Below are positions 1-10,961 of a stretch of 64,000 nt of DNA, piece after piece. Numbering within the stretch: position 1 is the first letter of the stretch; each line of letters starts with the position of its first letter. Under the pieces are notes generated by a model. The model did no database searches. It was not told where the DNA came from and worked only from the letters and a program-made list of their open reading frames with translations. The position numbers and the translations under genes were made by a program. The stretch comes from Toxonevra muliebris (Eukaryota; Arthropoda; Insecta; Diptera; Pallopteridae), in the NCBI GenBank assembly GCA_963691655.1, contig OY829326.1, positions 88,529,235-88,593,234 on the forward strand. Reading direction: 5' to 3'.

Positions 1-1
1 C

Positions 2-1537
2 AAGAAAAATGCCTTTTGTTATGCAAGTTTGGAAAAGCAACGTAATTGGATTCACTATTGCATTAGAAAACATTTTAAAGAATATTGGAGCGAACCCCTC
101 TGTGTCGGGACTCGAGTCCGACTTTAAATTCGAAATAGCTAATGCTACGTCTTCAGTAGTAATAAAAAAGCAAGAAATCGTATCTATAGAAGAAGTACTA
201 TGATTTGTATTTAACGAACCATCATACTTCTCATAAACTTTCTGAAAAAAACTTCCAAACAAATTGCAGGAATCAAGCGTATTTTCGGCTATAGCACCAT
301 GCCCATCATATTCCAATCTAGTGGGGAAGCCATTAGTTTTTCTTTTGGTATTAATATAATGCCAGAAAGAGGAAGGATTCGATTGTAATTTCGATTCGAC
401 ATTGAGCATGTATTGCCGAAATAAAAAATGATGTAGACAATCAAACTCTTTTCTTAATTTAATGAAATTCAAATGATTAGTTTCATTGTTACTTTTTTTA
501 AACTTTTTAAAAGCTTTATTTTTGAGATTTTTCAGATGAGAAAGTCTCGAATTGAACCAAGGTGGTTTATTTCGTAATATTAATTTCCTTCTAGGAACAA
601 AGTTTGAGATAACTGAAGTGAATTTTTGCCGTAAAATCTCGTAAGAAGCCTCAGGACTATCTATAAGGTTCAAAAATGACCAGTTAGTATTGTTAAGAAA
701 ATCTTTAATAGCCGTACAATTTGCCTTGGAATAATCATATATATGCGTGGCTTCTTCAGTTGTTATGCTATCAAAGTTATAAAATGTAAAATTGATAACA
801 AGGGCTTTATGATGAATACTATTATTTGTAATTGGAGATAAGCATTCATCACAAGACAAGTTCAATTCGTCAGATGCAAATACGAGATCTAGAGTTCTAC
901 CAATGCTGTTTGTAGTGGAGTTAAATTGGTTGAGACCATTAGATAATATATTACTACTTATTATTATATATTCAATATCAGATTTCATATTGGATGGTAA
1001 TAAATTTTTGTTGTGATATAACCATGAAATATTGAATAAATTAAAATCCCCAATGAAAATAATTTGATCGGACTGCTTAGAATTATTGATAACAGAGTTT
1101 AAATTATCTAAATGCCCTTGATAGGTCATAATATCACTATTCGGAGGGATATATGACAATAGAAGCCTAATCGACTTATTGTTTGCACACTTAATGCTAA
1201 TACAAATTTGTTCTAACTTATTTTCAGTAATATCTAAAGCAGTAACATTGCTACATAAATCAGCTCTAACAGCAATCAAAACACCACCTCCTCTCTTAAG
1301 GCCAGTAGTCTTTGGACAGCGATCCAACCGATATACATTGTAGTAATAGTCAAAAAATTCAGATGAGGAAAAATTGTCATTCAGCCATGTTTCCGTAATA
1401 GCGATTACGTCATATTCATGCAATGAGACTATTCGATGAAACTGGGAAGATTTAGTACGCATCCCGCTCACGTTCTGATAATAAATTGAATAGTTTTTAT
1501 TAGATCCAATACTTTGGGACTGAGGTTGCTGTTGCAT
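2..1537 (-). CDS. LINE ORF2, endonuclease and start of reverse transcriptase (partial)
   Basis: Open from ATG at 1537 to the window edge, 512 codons without a stop, read on the minus strand. The N-terminus enters the endonuclease directly (SIYYQNVSGMRTK). Endonuclease landmarks in order are ITETWL, RGGGVLIAVRA, LLSYIPPNSD, IIFIGDFNL and SIGRTLDLVF, then SIHHKAL where the family usually has S-D-H; the catalytic His appears kept and the preceding residue is changed. The linker has KPPWFN and SSFWHYINTKR. The frame ends in the N-terminal RT region (SDSSPDTEGFAPIFFK) before RT motif A. In the family the product nicks target DNA and primes reverse transcription there. The start is chosen because ORF1 stops 8 nt upstream. 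Confidence 0.85.
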   Translation of the reverse strand, partial: MQQQPQSQSIGSNKNYSIYYQNVSGMRTKSSQFHRIVSLHEYDVIAITETWLNDNFSSSEFFDYYYNVYRLDRCPKTTGLKRGGGVLIAVRADLCSNVTALDITENKLEQICISIKCANNKSIRLLLSYIPPNSDIMTYQGHLDNLNSVINNSKQSDQIIFIGDFNLFNISWLYHNKNLLPSNMKSDIEYIIISSNILSNGLNQFNSTTNSIGRTLDLVFASDELNLSCDECLSPITNNSIHHKALVINFTFYNFDSITTEEATHIYDYSKANCTAIKDFLNNTNWSFLNLIDSPEASYEILRQKFTSVISNFVPRRKLILRNKPPWFNSRLSHLKNLKNKAFKKFKKSNNETNHLNFIKLRKEFDCLHHFLFRQYMLNVESKLQSNPSSFWHYINTKRKTNGFPTRLEYDGHGAIAENTLDSCNLFGSFFQKVYEKYDGSLNTNHSTSSIDTISCFFITTEDVALAISNLKSDSSPDTEGFAPIFFKMFSNAIVNPITLLFQTCITKGIFL

Positions 1538-1545
1538 GTTTTCAC

Positions 1546-2257
1546 TTATGTGATTGGCGCGCTCACACCCGTCCTTGGAAAAAACTTAAACGGGCATACT
1601 TTTACATCAGCTGGCCAAAGAGTAGGATTAAAATTTTTTTCATAATTGAGCGAAGAGATACCCAATTTGAAATTAACTCTCTTCAAAGATTCAATGGGCG
1701 CATCTCTCTTAATAAGTTTAGAGCAAGAGATTTGAGTAGAGTCTATACATGCGTGCTTAGATATGTAATCTATGATATTTTGTGCAGTAACCGAAGGCTT
1801 GAAAGACGATAGGTGGATGCATTTCATAATCTAATTCAGCACTCAAGTTGCTCCCAACAACAACAGAATTGTGCTTTCTATTCTTCTTCGCACCATTAAA
1901 ATTGTTATTTTGGTTAGTTGAAGAGTTTTTGTAATTATAATTAACATTTCTAGACATAACATTTGTATGTGGAGCAATAACATCCGACGAACTTTTAACA
2001 GCAGCAATGACAGTGTCAGCGTAGGAGAGAGGTGTAATGTTAACACCATCAATATCAATTAAATCATCCATAGCCGGCACATTTTTAACAACAGAACTAG
2101 CGATATCAGCGAGGGAGAGAGGTGTGAAGCTAACAGCATCAACAACAGCAGCAGCGACGAAGTTAGTAACCGCATTTGTATCGTTGATTACAGCATTGTC
2201 GATGTTATCAGTATCAGCAGCCGAAATAGACTTAACAGAAGAGCATGAGTTATTCAT
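1546..2257 (-). pseudogene. LINE ORF1, one frameshift
   Basis: Two overlapping minus-strand frames form one ORF1. The first (1757-2257) encodes a low-complexity N-terminus rich in Ala, Val, Ser and Asn. The second (1546-1827) encodes the C-terminal domain with KCIHLSSFKPSVTAQNIIDY and LWPADVKV. The switch is near 1825, where the first frame leaves DYEM and the second begins MKC. The C-terminal domain aligns by eye with VSRFAADTTEEDVLDYL and FWPENAFVKEF in the element at 43 kb, so it is a nucleic-acid-binding ORF1 protein by homology. No zinc finger is visible at this N-terminus, unlike the 44 kb copy. Confidence 0.7.
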
Positions 2258-2589
2258 TTGTGATTGGTCGCTGGGTTAATGTCGAAATTCAAAAGTTCTT
2301 ATTCCATTTCCGGAAATTTTTGCTTGTCTTTGTGTTGATGTTTGTAATTTTTGGCATTTGAAATCAATAGAATATTTAATAAATATCAATAAATCAATAA
2401 TGAATTTATTTTACTATATTAGATTTGAAACCGCGAATTATACGAAGTGTTCTTGATACAAGTAACTATTAAAAAGCACAAGCTCATTTTGAAATAAATT
2501 AATAAATTACGTTGAATGTTTTCAGATTTCTGGTAAAACTAACAAAAAAAGATACTGCACCAGTATCTGATTTTCCTAAAAAAAAGAAT
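2258..2589. other. No gene seen
   Basis: AT-rich sequence between the LINE ORF1 start and the hAT fragment. Part may be LINE 5' UTR, but I cannot place the LINE 5' end. Confidence 0.4.
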
Positions 2590-2845
2590 TGCTGATGAAT
2601 TTTGGTTGGAAATTTTTCATTTAAAGAATGCTTCAAATGAAAAAATTTTTTCAAAATTTGAAAAATTTATTAGGCTAATTTTAAGTTTTCCACATAGCAG
2701 TGCGATGGCAGAACGAATATTTTTTCAATTGAAACTAACAAAAGACACAAAACGAAATTGCTTACTGACTGCAACTGTCAATGCAGTAATGGTTGGTAAG
2801 GAAATGCTACAAAAAATTGTGCGTCCAACTGAGTTCCTTCAATAA
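2590..2845 (+). pseudogene. hAT transposase C-terminal dimerisation domain fragment
   Basis: The frame reads DEFWLEIFHL, then LSFPHSSAMAERIFFQLKLT, then LTATVNAVMVGKEML. This is the hallmark hAT C-terminal domain (pattern L-PHSSA-ER-FS plus RN-L--TVNALL). Only about 80 residues remain: the catalytic core is missing, stops precede the fragment, and the usual FSQ is FFQ. No terminal inverted repeats were found around it. Relic of an autonomous hAT element. Confidence 0.8.
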
Positions 2846-3590
2846 CATACAATTTTTTCATGCCCGGTTTTGGGAAGAAATGTTTATTTTCGTTTTTTAA
2901 TCTTTACTGTCTTTTTTTATTTTTATTGACTAATATTAATACCTAATATTGAATCGTGTGTTTCCAACGAAGGACTGTTTTGTTTTTATATGAGTTTGTA
3001 TATTTGTCATAACTTTTAGAGCTTTAAGTATGACTGAATTTGTAACAAAAAAGTTGTGAACAAAAAATTGTTTTTTTTCTAATGAAATTTCTAAACATTA
3101 GTGGAACTGTTAGCAATTATCTAAGTATGTAATACTTATTTGAAAACTTTTTAGACATTTTGAAAAATACCTCCCCTGTAAAGCAAAATCCTCTACTCGA
3201 AAGGAAAAATTCTCCCCTGTAAAATTTTCAAAACGACCGCACTGATACGCACCCATTAGTGAAAATGAAACAATAACACGTGCGCATGGTGAGTTTTTTC
3301 GTGTTGATATTCACGACAATAACATCAATGGTGGAGAGAGCTCACTGCTCTGTCAACAACACATTGCAGAGCGTAACAAAATGTGAATTATATCTTATCT
3401 TATTTAACTTATTTTTATTATTATATACTATTTTATGCATATCATCTTTATGTTATTCTAATTATATTTTATATCGATTCTCTAGTTTCGTTTATTTATC
3501 TTATGCTTGCGTTGCGAAAAACCCTACATTCTCTTATGACTTTTTTAAAAAATACACTTGACCAATACAATTATTCTAAAGACAATTGCA
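2846..3590. other. No gene seen
   Basis: AT-rich intergenic sequence. The short open frames at 3280-3560 are hydrophobic and low-complexity and look like chance or decayed 5' LINE sequence. Confidence 0.4.
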
Positions 3591-5517
3591 ATAACATGGT
3601 TCGCATACTAAGTGAACAACGCAATGGACTGAAAGTATGTCACGTTAATGCACAAAGTTTGAATAAAAAATCGATGGGTTTAGATACATATTTGAGTGTT
3701 CTAATGTGGATGTTGCATGTGTGTCTGAAAGTTGGTTTGTCCCACATATGAATGATGCGATTTTTGAACTTAATAGGTATAAGATTTTTAGAGCGGACAG
3801 AGAGGGGCATGCGGGGGGAGTTGCTGTGTATGTAAGAAATGGTATTAACTGTAAACTTTGTTGCAAATCTGATTTTAATAGTCCAAGCGAATATATTTTC
3901 GTGTGTGTTTCTGCGTGTACCGACTTATTGATGTTATTGAATTTGTTTCTCTTAATGACTTAAATATTATCATAGCTGGGGACTTCAATAGCAAAAACAA
4001 AATAGAATGCTCTCAATTGGGCTGGTGAATTATAGTGCACCAACACATTTTTCCAAAACATGCAATACCCTTTTAGACCTTTTTCTGGTAAACAATTCGA
4101 AACGTATCTTACTCTATGATCAAACTTCTGCACCTTTTTTTTCTAAACACGATTTAATATTCTTAATATATGACTTCACTTATGACATCAAAGAAGAAAC
4201 ACTTCATTTCAGAGATTTTAATAATATTGAATACGCCTCACTAAGTACCGAAGTACTATCGCTGAATTGGGATGAAGTGTACTACTTACCATCCGTTGAT
4301 GAGACACACAAGCAAATGAAATTTTTCAATCGCTAAATTTTTTACTTCATTGGCTTGCGTTTTTTAATTTAATTTGTTTGTGTTTCGTTTAGTTCACAAG
4401 AAGTTTCACTTTTGCCTTGTTTTCGTTAATACACAACCAAACAGTGCAAATGTCGGTACCAGGGAAACCTGGAAAAAAATACGTGATATTGGGATTGGTA
4501 AAAAAATTTGTTAATAATGAGTTGACTGACTCTGATTTAAATGAAATAAATGCTAATTTTATTAAAAATGAACATCAACACGTGGCAAACAGTTCCCACT
4601 GCTACAGCAGAGCCGCACTCAACCCTGATTTGTCATTCGATTTTATTTATGTCGATTAATCTGATGTAGTTAAAGCCTTCTTATCAATTAAATCAAATGC
4701 AGTTGGTTTCGATGGCATCAATCCAACTTTTGTTAAGGCACTGCTTCTAACGCTACTTCCTTTTATAACCCATATATTCAATTCCATACTACCTGAGTTT
4801 ACCCAAAAACTTGGAAGTATGCTAAATTAATATCAGTTCCTAAACCAAACAAAGAGTTCAGACCCACAGCTATTCTCTCATTTCTGTCCAAAGATTTCCA
4901 GCTGTTAATGCAAACACAGATAAGTAAGTTCCTCTGTAAGAACTCTATCATTACTGAGAGGCAATCACGATTTAGGCCAAAAAGAAGCTGCGTAACAGCA
5001 TTAATTGACATTTCCGAAGATTTAAGATCCGCACTAGATGACAACCAAATTACTTTTCTGACGCTGCTGGATCACTCCAAAGCATTTGACTCGGTCTACC
5101 ACGAAACCTTATGTACCAAACTTGGAAATATTTTTAACTTTTCGAAATCGAAATCAGCTCTAGCTCCGGTTAAAACAGTGTGCACCACAGCTCCTTGCTC
5201 CAGCTCCGCTCCAAAGTCCTCCTTATAACTGTCAAATGTGTTAAACTTCTTTTTTCTTTTGGTTTTTTATTTTTTCTTTCTTCTTGTTTTTTTTTTACAT
5301 ATTATAATAATTCAAATAATAACCCCAACTGACAAATGTTAATTATACTAAGAATAATAAGTCAATTCAATTTGCTACTTTTCTTTAATCTTAAGTTTTA
5401 AATTATAATAATTTAAAAATAATTTTTAATGACTAATGTTAATTATATTAAGGATACTGTTTCCTGTAACATTAGGATAAAAATAATAGAAATAAATAAA
5501 TAAAAATAAATAAATAG
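3590..5517 (+). mobile_element. Decayed LINE with A-rich AAATAAAT-type tail
   Basis: Plus-strand non-LTR element. The coding part runs from the start of the endonuclease (HVNAQSLNKK at about 3640) to RT motif A, then an AT-rich 3' UTR ends in repeated AAATA units at 5488-5517. It belongs to the same family as the minus-strand element at 9.3-10.96 kb: both have ITFLTLLDHSKAFD, a SEDIR or SEDLR block and LCTKL. The Helitron starts immediately after the tail. Confidence 0.8.
3595..5228 (+). pseudogene. LINE ORF2, endonuclease plus truncated RT, many frameshifts
   Basis: Reads through several frames: LKVCHVNAQSLNKK, a frameshift near 3680, then VDVACVSESWF and HAGGVAVYVRNG, the IAGDFNSKN endonuclease motif near 3975, CNTLLDLFLVNN, FFSKHDL (catalytic His), and the linker TWKKIRDIG near 4460. 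The RT follows with AVGFDGINPTFV, RFRPKRSCVTALIDISEDL and motif A FLTLLDHSKAFDSV near 5060. Motifs B (GVPQG) and C (YADD) are absent; after FNFSK at about 5148 the sequence changes to an AGCTCC-rich stretch, indicating an internal deletion. Not functional. Confidence 0.8.
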
Positions 5518-5556
5518 TCTAAATAGTATACCTAACATGATAACAAAATTTCCCAC

Positions 5557-7549
5557 ATGCGAGCCAGGATGGAAGAATCTCAGAGCCAAAATGCGGAGAG
5601 CCTAGCACGCGAAACTTTTCAAAATTGTACTGAACAAAATACTCATGTAAGAGACAGAATTCCAGCATCACGCCGAAGAAACGAATTAGATTTGAAAAAT
5701 GCTGCTTTTGATTATAAACCGGATGTTGAGTTGTAATCGAACAGATGAACGTTGTCTGCAATAAATGTCATGCTAGAAAATTCGCTCATGAACCACCTGG
5801 AATATGCTGTTCCGGTGGTAATGGTAAAATTAGTATTACTTACACTTCCCTTTGAACCTCCCGAACCATTACTTTCTCTAATCTCAAACGACAATCGTAA
5901 ATCTAAATTTTTTTTAAAAATATATGAAAATACTACTCTTGCTTCCAGATTACTCCATTCGGAGCTACTAAAGTCATCCAGGACAGGGGATTTAAGCCAA
6001 CCTTTAAAATTTAAGGCCAAATTTATCATCAGGCGGGATTCAGCCTTTCTTTCCCTTCCCAATGAAAAACCCCAATTTTTACAAATATATTTTATGGGTG
6101 ATAGCGACATGGAAATTGATCGGCAATGCACAATTATTCCTGACTTGGATAGGAACATAATCCGTCAAGAAATGCTTTATAACCACAATGGTGCATTTAG
6201 TTAAAACTGCCCTGGAACCAATGCCAGCAGATGAGTTCAAATTAGTTATAAAAGCTGATAAAAGACCAACAGGAGGACGTGAGCGGCAATTCAATGCTCC
6301 AAAGACAAACGAAGTCGCAATTGTCATTGTCGGGAATGAATTTGACGAACGCGACATCATCATATGCAGACGTGGAAATTTATTACAACGTATATCTGAA
6401 ACTCATCGATCTTACGACGATTTACAGTATCTGCTGCTTTTTTGGGGAGTAGAAGATGGGTACCACTTCAATATTCCGCAAGTAAATCCCATTACTTGTG
6501 AGCCTAAAGTAAAAAAAGTAACTGCAATGAATTTTTATTCCTTCCAAATAATGATAAGACCGCGATTAAATTATCTTCTTCGGTGTAGACAACTTTTCCA
6601 ACAATACATTGTAGATATGTACGCAAAAATCGAGAGCGAACGCCTTTTTTATCTACGGCTAAACCAAAAAAACTTCGTGCAGACAATTACATTCACCTGC
6701 GTGATGCAATAAATCAAGATGGCAATGTGAGTGACATTGGCCAAATGGTTATTTTACCAGCAACTTTCACCGGCAGCCCACGCTACATGCACGAGCACGG
6801 TTGCCACTTTGGTACAATTCTACCAAAACTGGCAAATTTTTTTTCCATTTTTCTGCGCTTGGTACATGTTTTCAAAATTTGGTACATTCTGTGGGCAAAG
6901 TTAGCTTTTATAGTAATCAAGAATTGTAAACATATTTTCGAAATACTTTGGAAATTAGAAAATTGTTCAGAATTAGCAATTTTTTGGCAAAAAGTAAGCT
7001 GTATTAAAAATGGAGTAGACGAAATGTTGTTTGAAGAATCAACTAAATTTATATTACTTATAGCACAGCTGCTGCTGAAAGAAAATTTGTTGACTTGAGT
7101 CCAATAAAAAAACAAATTAAGGAATAAATTTGAATTCAATACTCTTAATAATATAATGCTATATAATAAACTGACAAAAAGCTTTTAATAAAGTTATTTA
7201 TTCTATATAAAAATTTGGTACATTTTTTCCCCATTTGGTACATTTTTTTGTAAATATTGGTACAAAATAAAATGAGTATGTGGCAACCGTGTGCACGAGT
7301 ACGCCCGAGACGCAATGTCTTACGTCCGGCATTATGGCCGTCTCGATCATTACATTTACATGCAACCCAAAATGGCCCGAAATAACAGAACTTCTTTTTC
7401 CAGGACAATCAGCTAGCGATAGGCATGACTTGACGGCCAGAATTTTTAAACAAAAATTAACAAAATTGATAGACATCATAACAAAATTTCACGTTTACGG
7501 AGAGACTCGCTGTCATATGTACTCTATTGAATGGCAGAAAAGAGGATGA
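5557..7549 (+). pseudogene. Helitron Rep/helicase protein, N-terminal part, disrupted
   Basis: The first frame starts at ATG 5557 (MRARMEESQSQNAESLARE) and reaches NAAFDYKPDVEL, which is stopped. From 5747 MNVVCNKCHARKFAHE follows, then by frameshift EPLLSLISNDN, KPQFLQIYFMGDSDMEIDR, MPADEFKLVIKADKRPTGG, FNAPKTNEVAIVIVG, ETHRSYDDLQYLLLFWG, EDGYHFNIPQ, FQQYIVDMYAKIESERL and SDIGQMVILPATFTGSPRYM. After the MITE it resumes with YVRHYGR, TFTCNPKWPEITELLFPGQ, DRHDLTARIFKQKL and YGETRCHMYSIEWQKRG. These are signature Helitron blocks. In the family Rep nicks and joins single strands in rolling-circle transposition; the catalytic HUH and Tyr motifs are lost here. Confidence 0.88.
6796..7291. mobile_element. 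hAT-type MITE, 496 bp, perfect TIR and TSD
   Basis: Terminal inverted repeats CACGGTTGCCAC (6796-6807) and GTGGCAACCGTG (7280-7291) match perfectly over 12 bp. They are flanked by the perfect 8-bp duplication TGCACGAG (6788-6795 and 7292-7299). Removing the element and one TSD copy rejoins Helitron coding sequence (MHE then YARDAMSYV). The interior is AT-rich with repeated TTGGTACA units near both ends, probably subterminal transposase sites. No convincing transposase is encoded. An 8-bp TSD with a short TIR assigns it to hAT. Confidence 0.93.
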
Positions 7550-7614
7550 AAGTAAAAAGTGTGGCGATCCACCGTTTTGCGACACACCTATGGGGTTAAG
7601 CCGCTCTTAACCGA

Positions 7615-7755
7615 AGAAATTTTAGTTGACTTCAAGCAATACTGCAAAAAAGAGAATTTCTGTTGCAAAAAGATTCAATAAAGAGGTCTGGACTGATGCG
7701 TTTAAATTTTACACTTGTATGGTGTAAAGAAGCTTTTGGGCCACCCTGTATATAT
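7615..7755. repeat. mariner-like terminal fragment
   Basis: Ends in AGCTTTTGGGCCACCCTGTA (7732-7751), whose reverse complement TACAGGGTGGCCC is a mariner-type inverted-repeat end next to TA. The same GGGTGGCCC core occurs in the element at 49791. A related but diverged end (AAGCTTTTGGATGGGACACG) closes the mariner fragment near 11220. Confidence 0.5.
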
Positions 7756-9285
7756 ATAAAAAAAAAAATATATACGTATGCGTAAATACATACACATACA
7801 TGCATACAAATTATTGTCAAAATCTAGGTGTTTTCTTTATGTAATCATACACCCTTTGTCCGATCTTGGTCAAATTTGGAGTAGAGATACATTAGTATGT
7901 ATGCCAAGTTGTAGGCTATAAAATGTGACCGTCTCTCAAGTGTGCGTGGCATTTTCAAAAAATCCAATATCTTCGAATATCATATCGAACTAAAGTAATA
8001 AAATTTGTAATGGAGACTCACTTGTTCCACACCGAACCAATTCTCAAATATGAACTTGACTCATAGGTGTATCAAAATTATGCGAAGAGGGTGTGGCTGG
8101 GCGATAGATGCGAATATATTAAAAACAAAAGTATCGAACTGTCCAATCTTTCGTGGAGCGTAGAGAAGGGAAGAGGATTTGAGCTTTTATACCCCCCTAA
8201 CTCCCCCTCCGTTCCTTACTGATAAGAATTTCATACATTTAATCGTTGGCCACAAATTAAAAAAAAATTAAAAGGGATGGAAAATGTTAACCTCCTTAAG
8301 GAAATATCCGCTAGTACGTGGCCTTTCCCGTGAGCTGGTGAACAATGAAATTTATAAAAAATAATTTCCTCAAATCGTTCTAAGCAATTTGCGAATTAAA
8401 ATTTCTAAGAATATTAATTTCAGGTAATATTTTAATACAAAACAATATTTTGTAGTTTTAAATGCAAAAGTTTTAATTAAAATTTAAATTATTTTTCAAG
8501 TTTATCTAAACTTTGAACTCAAATTCCACAAAAACTCTCCAAAAAAGGATCGATCCAAATTACCTCCAAACATTCCCTATTAAGTATATCTAAATTACAA
8601 CCAACAAACTTTCATCAATTAAAACTGTACAGTTTTCCTAAATTTTGTAATCAGGCAAACACCTCATTTGCTTGTAATTCGGATCGTCGTGTTAATTTTT
8701 TTTCTAAAATGGTGTTTATTTTTACTAAACTATAGCAGAATATTTAATGAACAAAACCCTACATAAATTATATAAATGTACTTACCAGCACAAAAGTTAT
8801 AGTTGTTATAAAATTTGTGGGTTTCTTATTTCTTTGCTAAGGCTTGTATGAAAATACGCTCACTCTTTGTTTTTTCACTCACTACTGATTAATTTGAAAC
8901 AATTGAATTTTGTCAGATCTAGCAGCGCATAGTGGGAGTTAGCAAATTCGTTGAAGAATAATTATTTGCGAATAGGCAATAACTTAACGGCTGATCATTT
9001 CTTCGCTCATTTTTTGACACTTAAAGTTCTTCAGAAAATGATATATGCATCCCTCTTGGACTCACCATTCGAGAAACATGAAATTCTAAAGGTACCAAGC
9101 GCCGCTAAAGACAACAAGGCTCAAATGCGATATTAACCCTCTAACCAGTAAGGCCGCCCTGAAGCAGCCATCACTCTAGTTTAATTAATCGATAAGTGCA
9201 AATTTATTTATTCTTTTAAATTAATTGGCAGGCCGAAAGAAAGAATAAACACAAAATATGTGGTCAGTTCGTACTTTCTGCGATC
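7756..9285. other. No confident gene; AT microsatellite and unassigned repeat
   Basis: Begins with a TATA/CATACA low-complexity tract (7750-7806). A weak open frame at 8951-9136 (ends KVPSAAKDNKAQMRY) has protein-like composition but no family I recognise and no splice signals I trust. The stretch 7840-8340 looks like a repeat tail but nothing in it is diagnostic. Confidence 0.4.
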
Positions 9286-9289
9286 ACAC

Positions 9290-10960
9290 GATTTATTTTG
9301 TATGTTTTTTATTTAATCATTAATTTACATCCTAGTACAACAACGAGTCCGTTATAAGTACATAAATATATAGTACTAGTCACTGTGATGCTGATTCATA
9401 TAATTAAGCATAAAAACTTAAAAATATTATAAATTGAGCCAAAAGTTATAATATTAAAAGTACTAAAAACTAAAAATAAAAAATAAAAAAAATAAAAACT
9501 TGTAACAAAATAAAAATAAGACAACAATAAACAATAGTGGTCTTCATGAAAACTCGCAAATGCCTCGTATACCTCGCAAACTTCGCAAGTTTGTACTGCG
9601 TATATCAGCTGTTTTCATTCTCCATACAAAAAAAGTTTGGGAGGTGCTCGCAAATTTGTAAGCCAATTTCAGTGTGCAAACCTCGTATATAATGGAGTAT
9701 TGCCAACATTAAAAAAAATTTAATTATTTCGAAATGTAATAGTTAATTAATTGATTTTTAAATTGCTGTGCGTTGGTAACTAATCTTAACCTGATGGATA
9801 TAGAGTTCCAAAGACGATCAGAGAACATAAAAAATTGGCGCTCCGATGTTAACGTGCAATGCTTGTTATGGATTAATTGGAAAGATCGAGTATAGCGAGT
9901 AAAACGCAGGCAATGATAAAGATACGATGGTTCTCTTGTGTTAATAATCTTGTGTAACATAATCAGCGTTCTTAATTTAATGAGATTGTTGAAAGTTATA
10001 GTGGAAATATGTTTAGCAAATAGTGAAATATGGTCTGTCGTTTTTTTCCATAAATATATCGGGCAATATTATTATAAAGCACGTTAAGCTTGTTATTACA
10101 ATTTTGATCACAATTGGCATATAGCTCGCATCCGTATAGAAATGTAGGAACTAAGTAGGTTTTGGCAAGTAAAGTGCGGATCTTAAGAAGAGAAAAATAC
10201 TGTGTGGTCCAAAGAGCACGTAGCACTCCGTAGACCTTACCTATGGTAGTATAAATATGATTGGTCCACGTCAGAGTCCTGTTGAAAATTATTCCAAGAT
10301 TTTTGGCAGAGTCAACAAATTGTATCGCAGAATTATTTACTTTTATAGGTTCTAAATTGTAAAGGTCAAATGTTTTTTTTGGAGATAACGACACAATTAG
10401 ATTTACTTGGACTTAGGTCTAATCCGTTCATGGTTACCCAATCGTCAATTTTTTTCAAATCAGAGCTCATGCTACGAATACAAGAGTTTATCGAGTCAAG
10501 TGGACAACTTACATACAATTGAACATCGTCGGCATAAACATGAATATCACAGTGATTGAGAATTTTTGGTAAATCGTTAATATATAAAACAAATAACAAT
10601 GGACCAAGTATCGATCCTTGGGGGACACCTTTAACTACACGCAAATATTCGGACACAAGATTACCAACACTAACTGCTTGAGATCTTTGGGAAAGGTACG
10701 TTTTGATTAGATTATTTGCTGTATTTGAGAAATTAAAGAGACTGGATAACTTAGTACATAATAAATTGTGTTGAACTGTATCGAATGCCTTGGAGTGATC
10801 AAGAAGTGTCAGAAAAGTAATTTTTTTTATTGTCAAGTTGCATTCTAATATCTTCTGATACACTAATTAAGGCTGTAACACGGCTTTTCTTCATTCGGAA
10901 ACCTGATTGATGTTCAGACAATAGTGAATAGTTTTTTATGAAGGTACTAATTTGCTTATG
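9290..10960 (-). mobile_element. 5'-truncated LINE, minus strand, same family as 3.6-5.5 kb
   Basis: RT from just before motif A through the C-terminus, then an AT-rich 3' region. A terminal ACTAGGATGTAAATTAATG-like stretch near 9330 resembles the 3' UTR end of the 5.5 kb copy, so the element may extend to about 9290. The 5' break at about 10960 abuts a mariner fragment. The endonuclease is absent. The segment 9540-9710 has CTCGCAAA and CTCGTATA repeats and may be a later small insertion in the 3' UTR. Confidence 0.75.
9724..10955 (-). pseudogene. LINE reverse transcriptase, frameshifted
   Basis: Minus-strand RT in three frames: QISTFIKNYSLLSEHQSGFR and VSEDIRMQL (10955-10830), a frameshift in an A-run near 10825, then motif A FLTLLDHSKAFDTVQHNLL, motif B VVKGVPQGSILGPLLFVLY, motif C HVYADDVQLYVS, and NGLDLSPSKSNCVVIS. 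After a frameshift near 10380 come NLGIIFNRTLTWTNHI and ALWTTQYFSLLKIRTLL, then the C-terminus to QQFKNQLINYYISK (stop at 9724). The active-site YADD is intact. The endonuclease is missing, as expected for a 5'-truncated insertion. Confidence 0.85.
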
Positions 10961-10961
10961 C

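Larger units (their letters stand above)
1..2257 (-). mobile_element. CR1-like LINE retrotransposon, cut by left window edge
   Basis: Minus-strand non-LTR element with ORF1 upstream of ORF2, separated by only 8 nt (ORF1 stop at 1546-1548, ORF2 ATG at 1537). ORF1 resembles the C-terminal half of the ORF1 in the element at 41.5-44.3 kb (both carry the WPxxxxV region), and ORF2 starts with an apurinic-type endonuclease. The RT core and 3' end lie outside the window. ORF2 is open over 512 codons, so this is one of the younger elements here. The CR1 versus Jockey placement is inferred from motifs. Confidence 0.85.
5555..7552 (+). mobile_element. Helitron, N-terminal Rep half, split by a hAT MITE
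   Basis: Plus-strand remnant of a RepHel protein. It holds the N-terminal leader, the zinc-finger-like CNKCHARKFAHEPPGICC segment, the central region and the start of the Rep domain, and stops just before the HUH motif. The helicase domain and both Helitron termini are missing. It is interrupted at 6796-7291 by a MITE that duplicated 8 bp of Helitron sequence. Confidence 0.85.

Noticed and set aside
9..203. 64-residue plus-strand frame at the left edge
   Set aside because: Antisense shadow of the open LINE ORF2 on the minus strand.
2037..2279. Plus-strand frame rich in Ala/Thr
   Set aside because: Opposite strand of the LINE ORF1 low-complexity region.
6727..7098. 123-residue frame as a gene
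   Set aside because: It begins in Helitron Rep sequence and runs into the MITE; a chimera of two elements.
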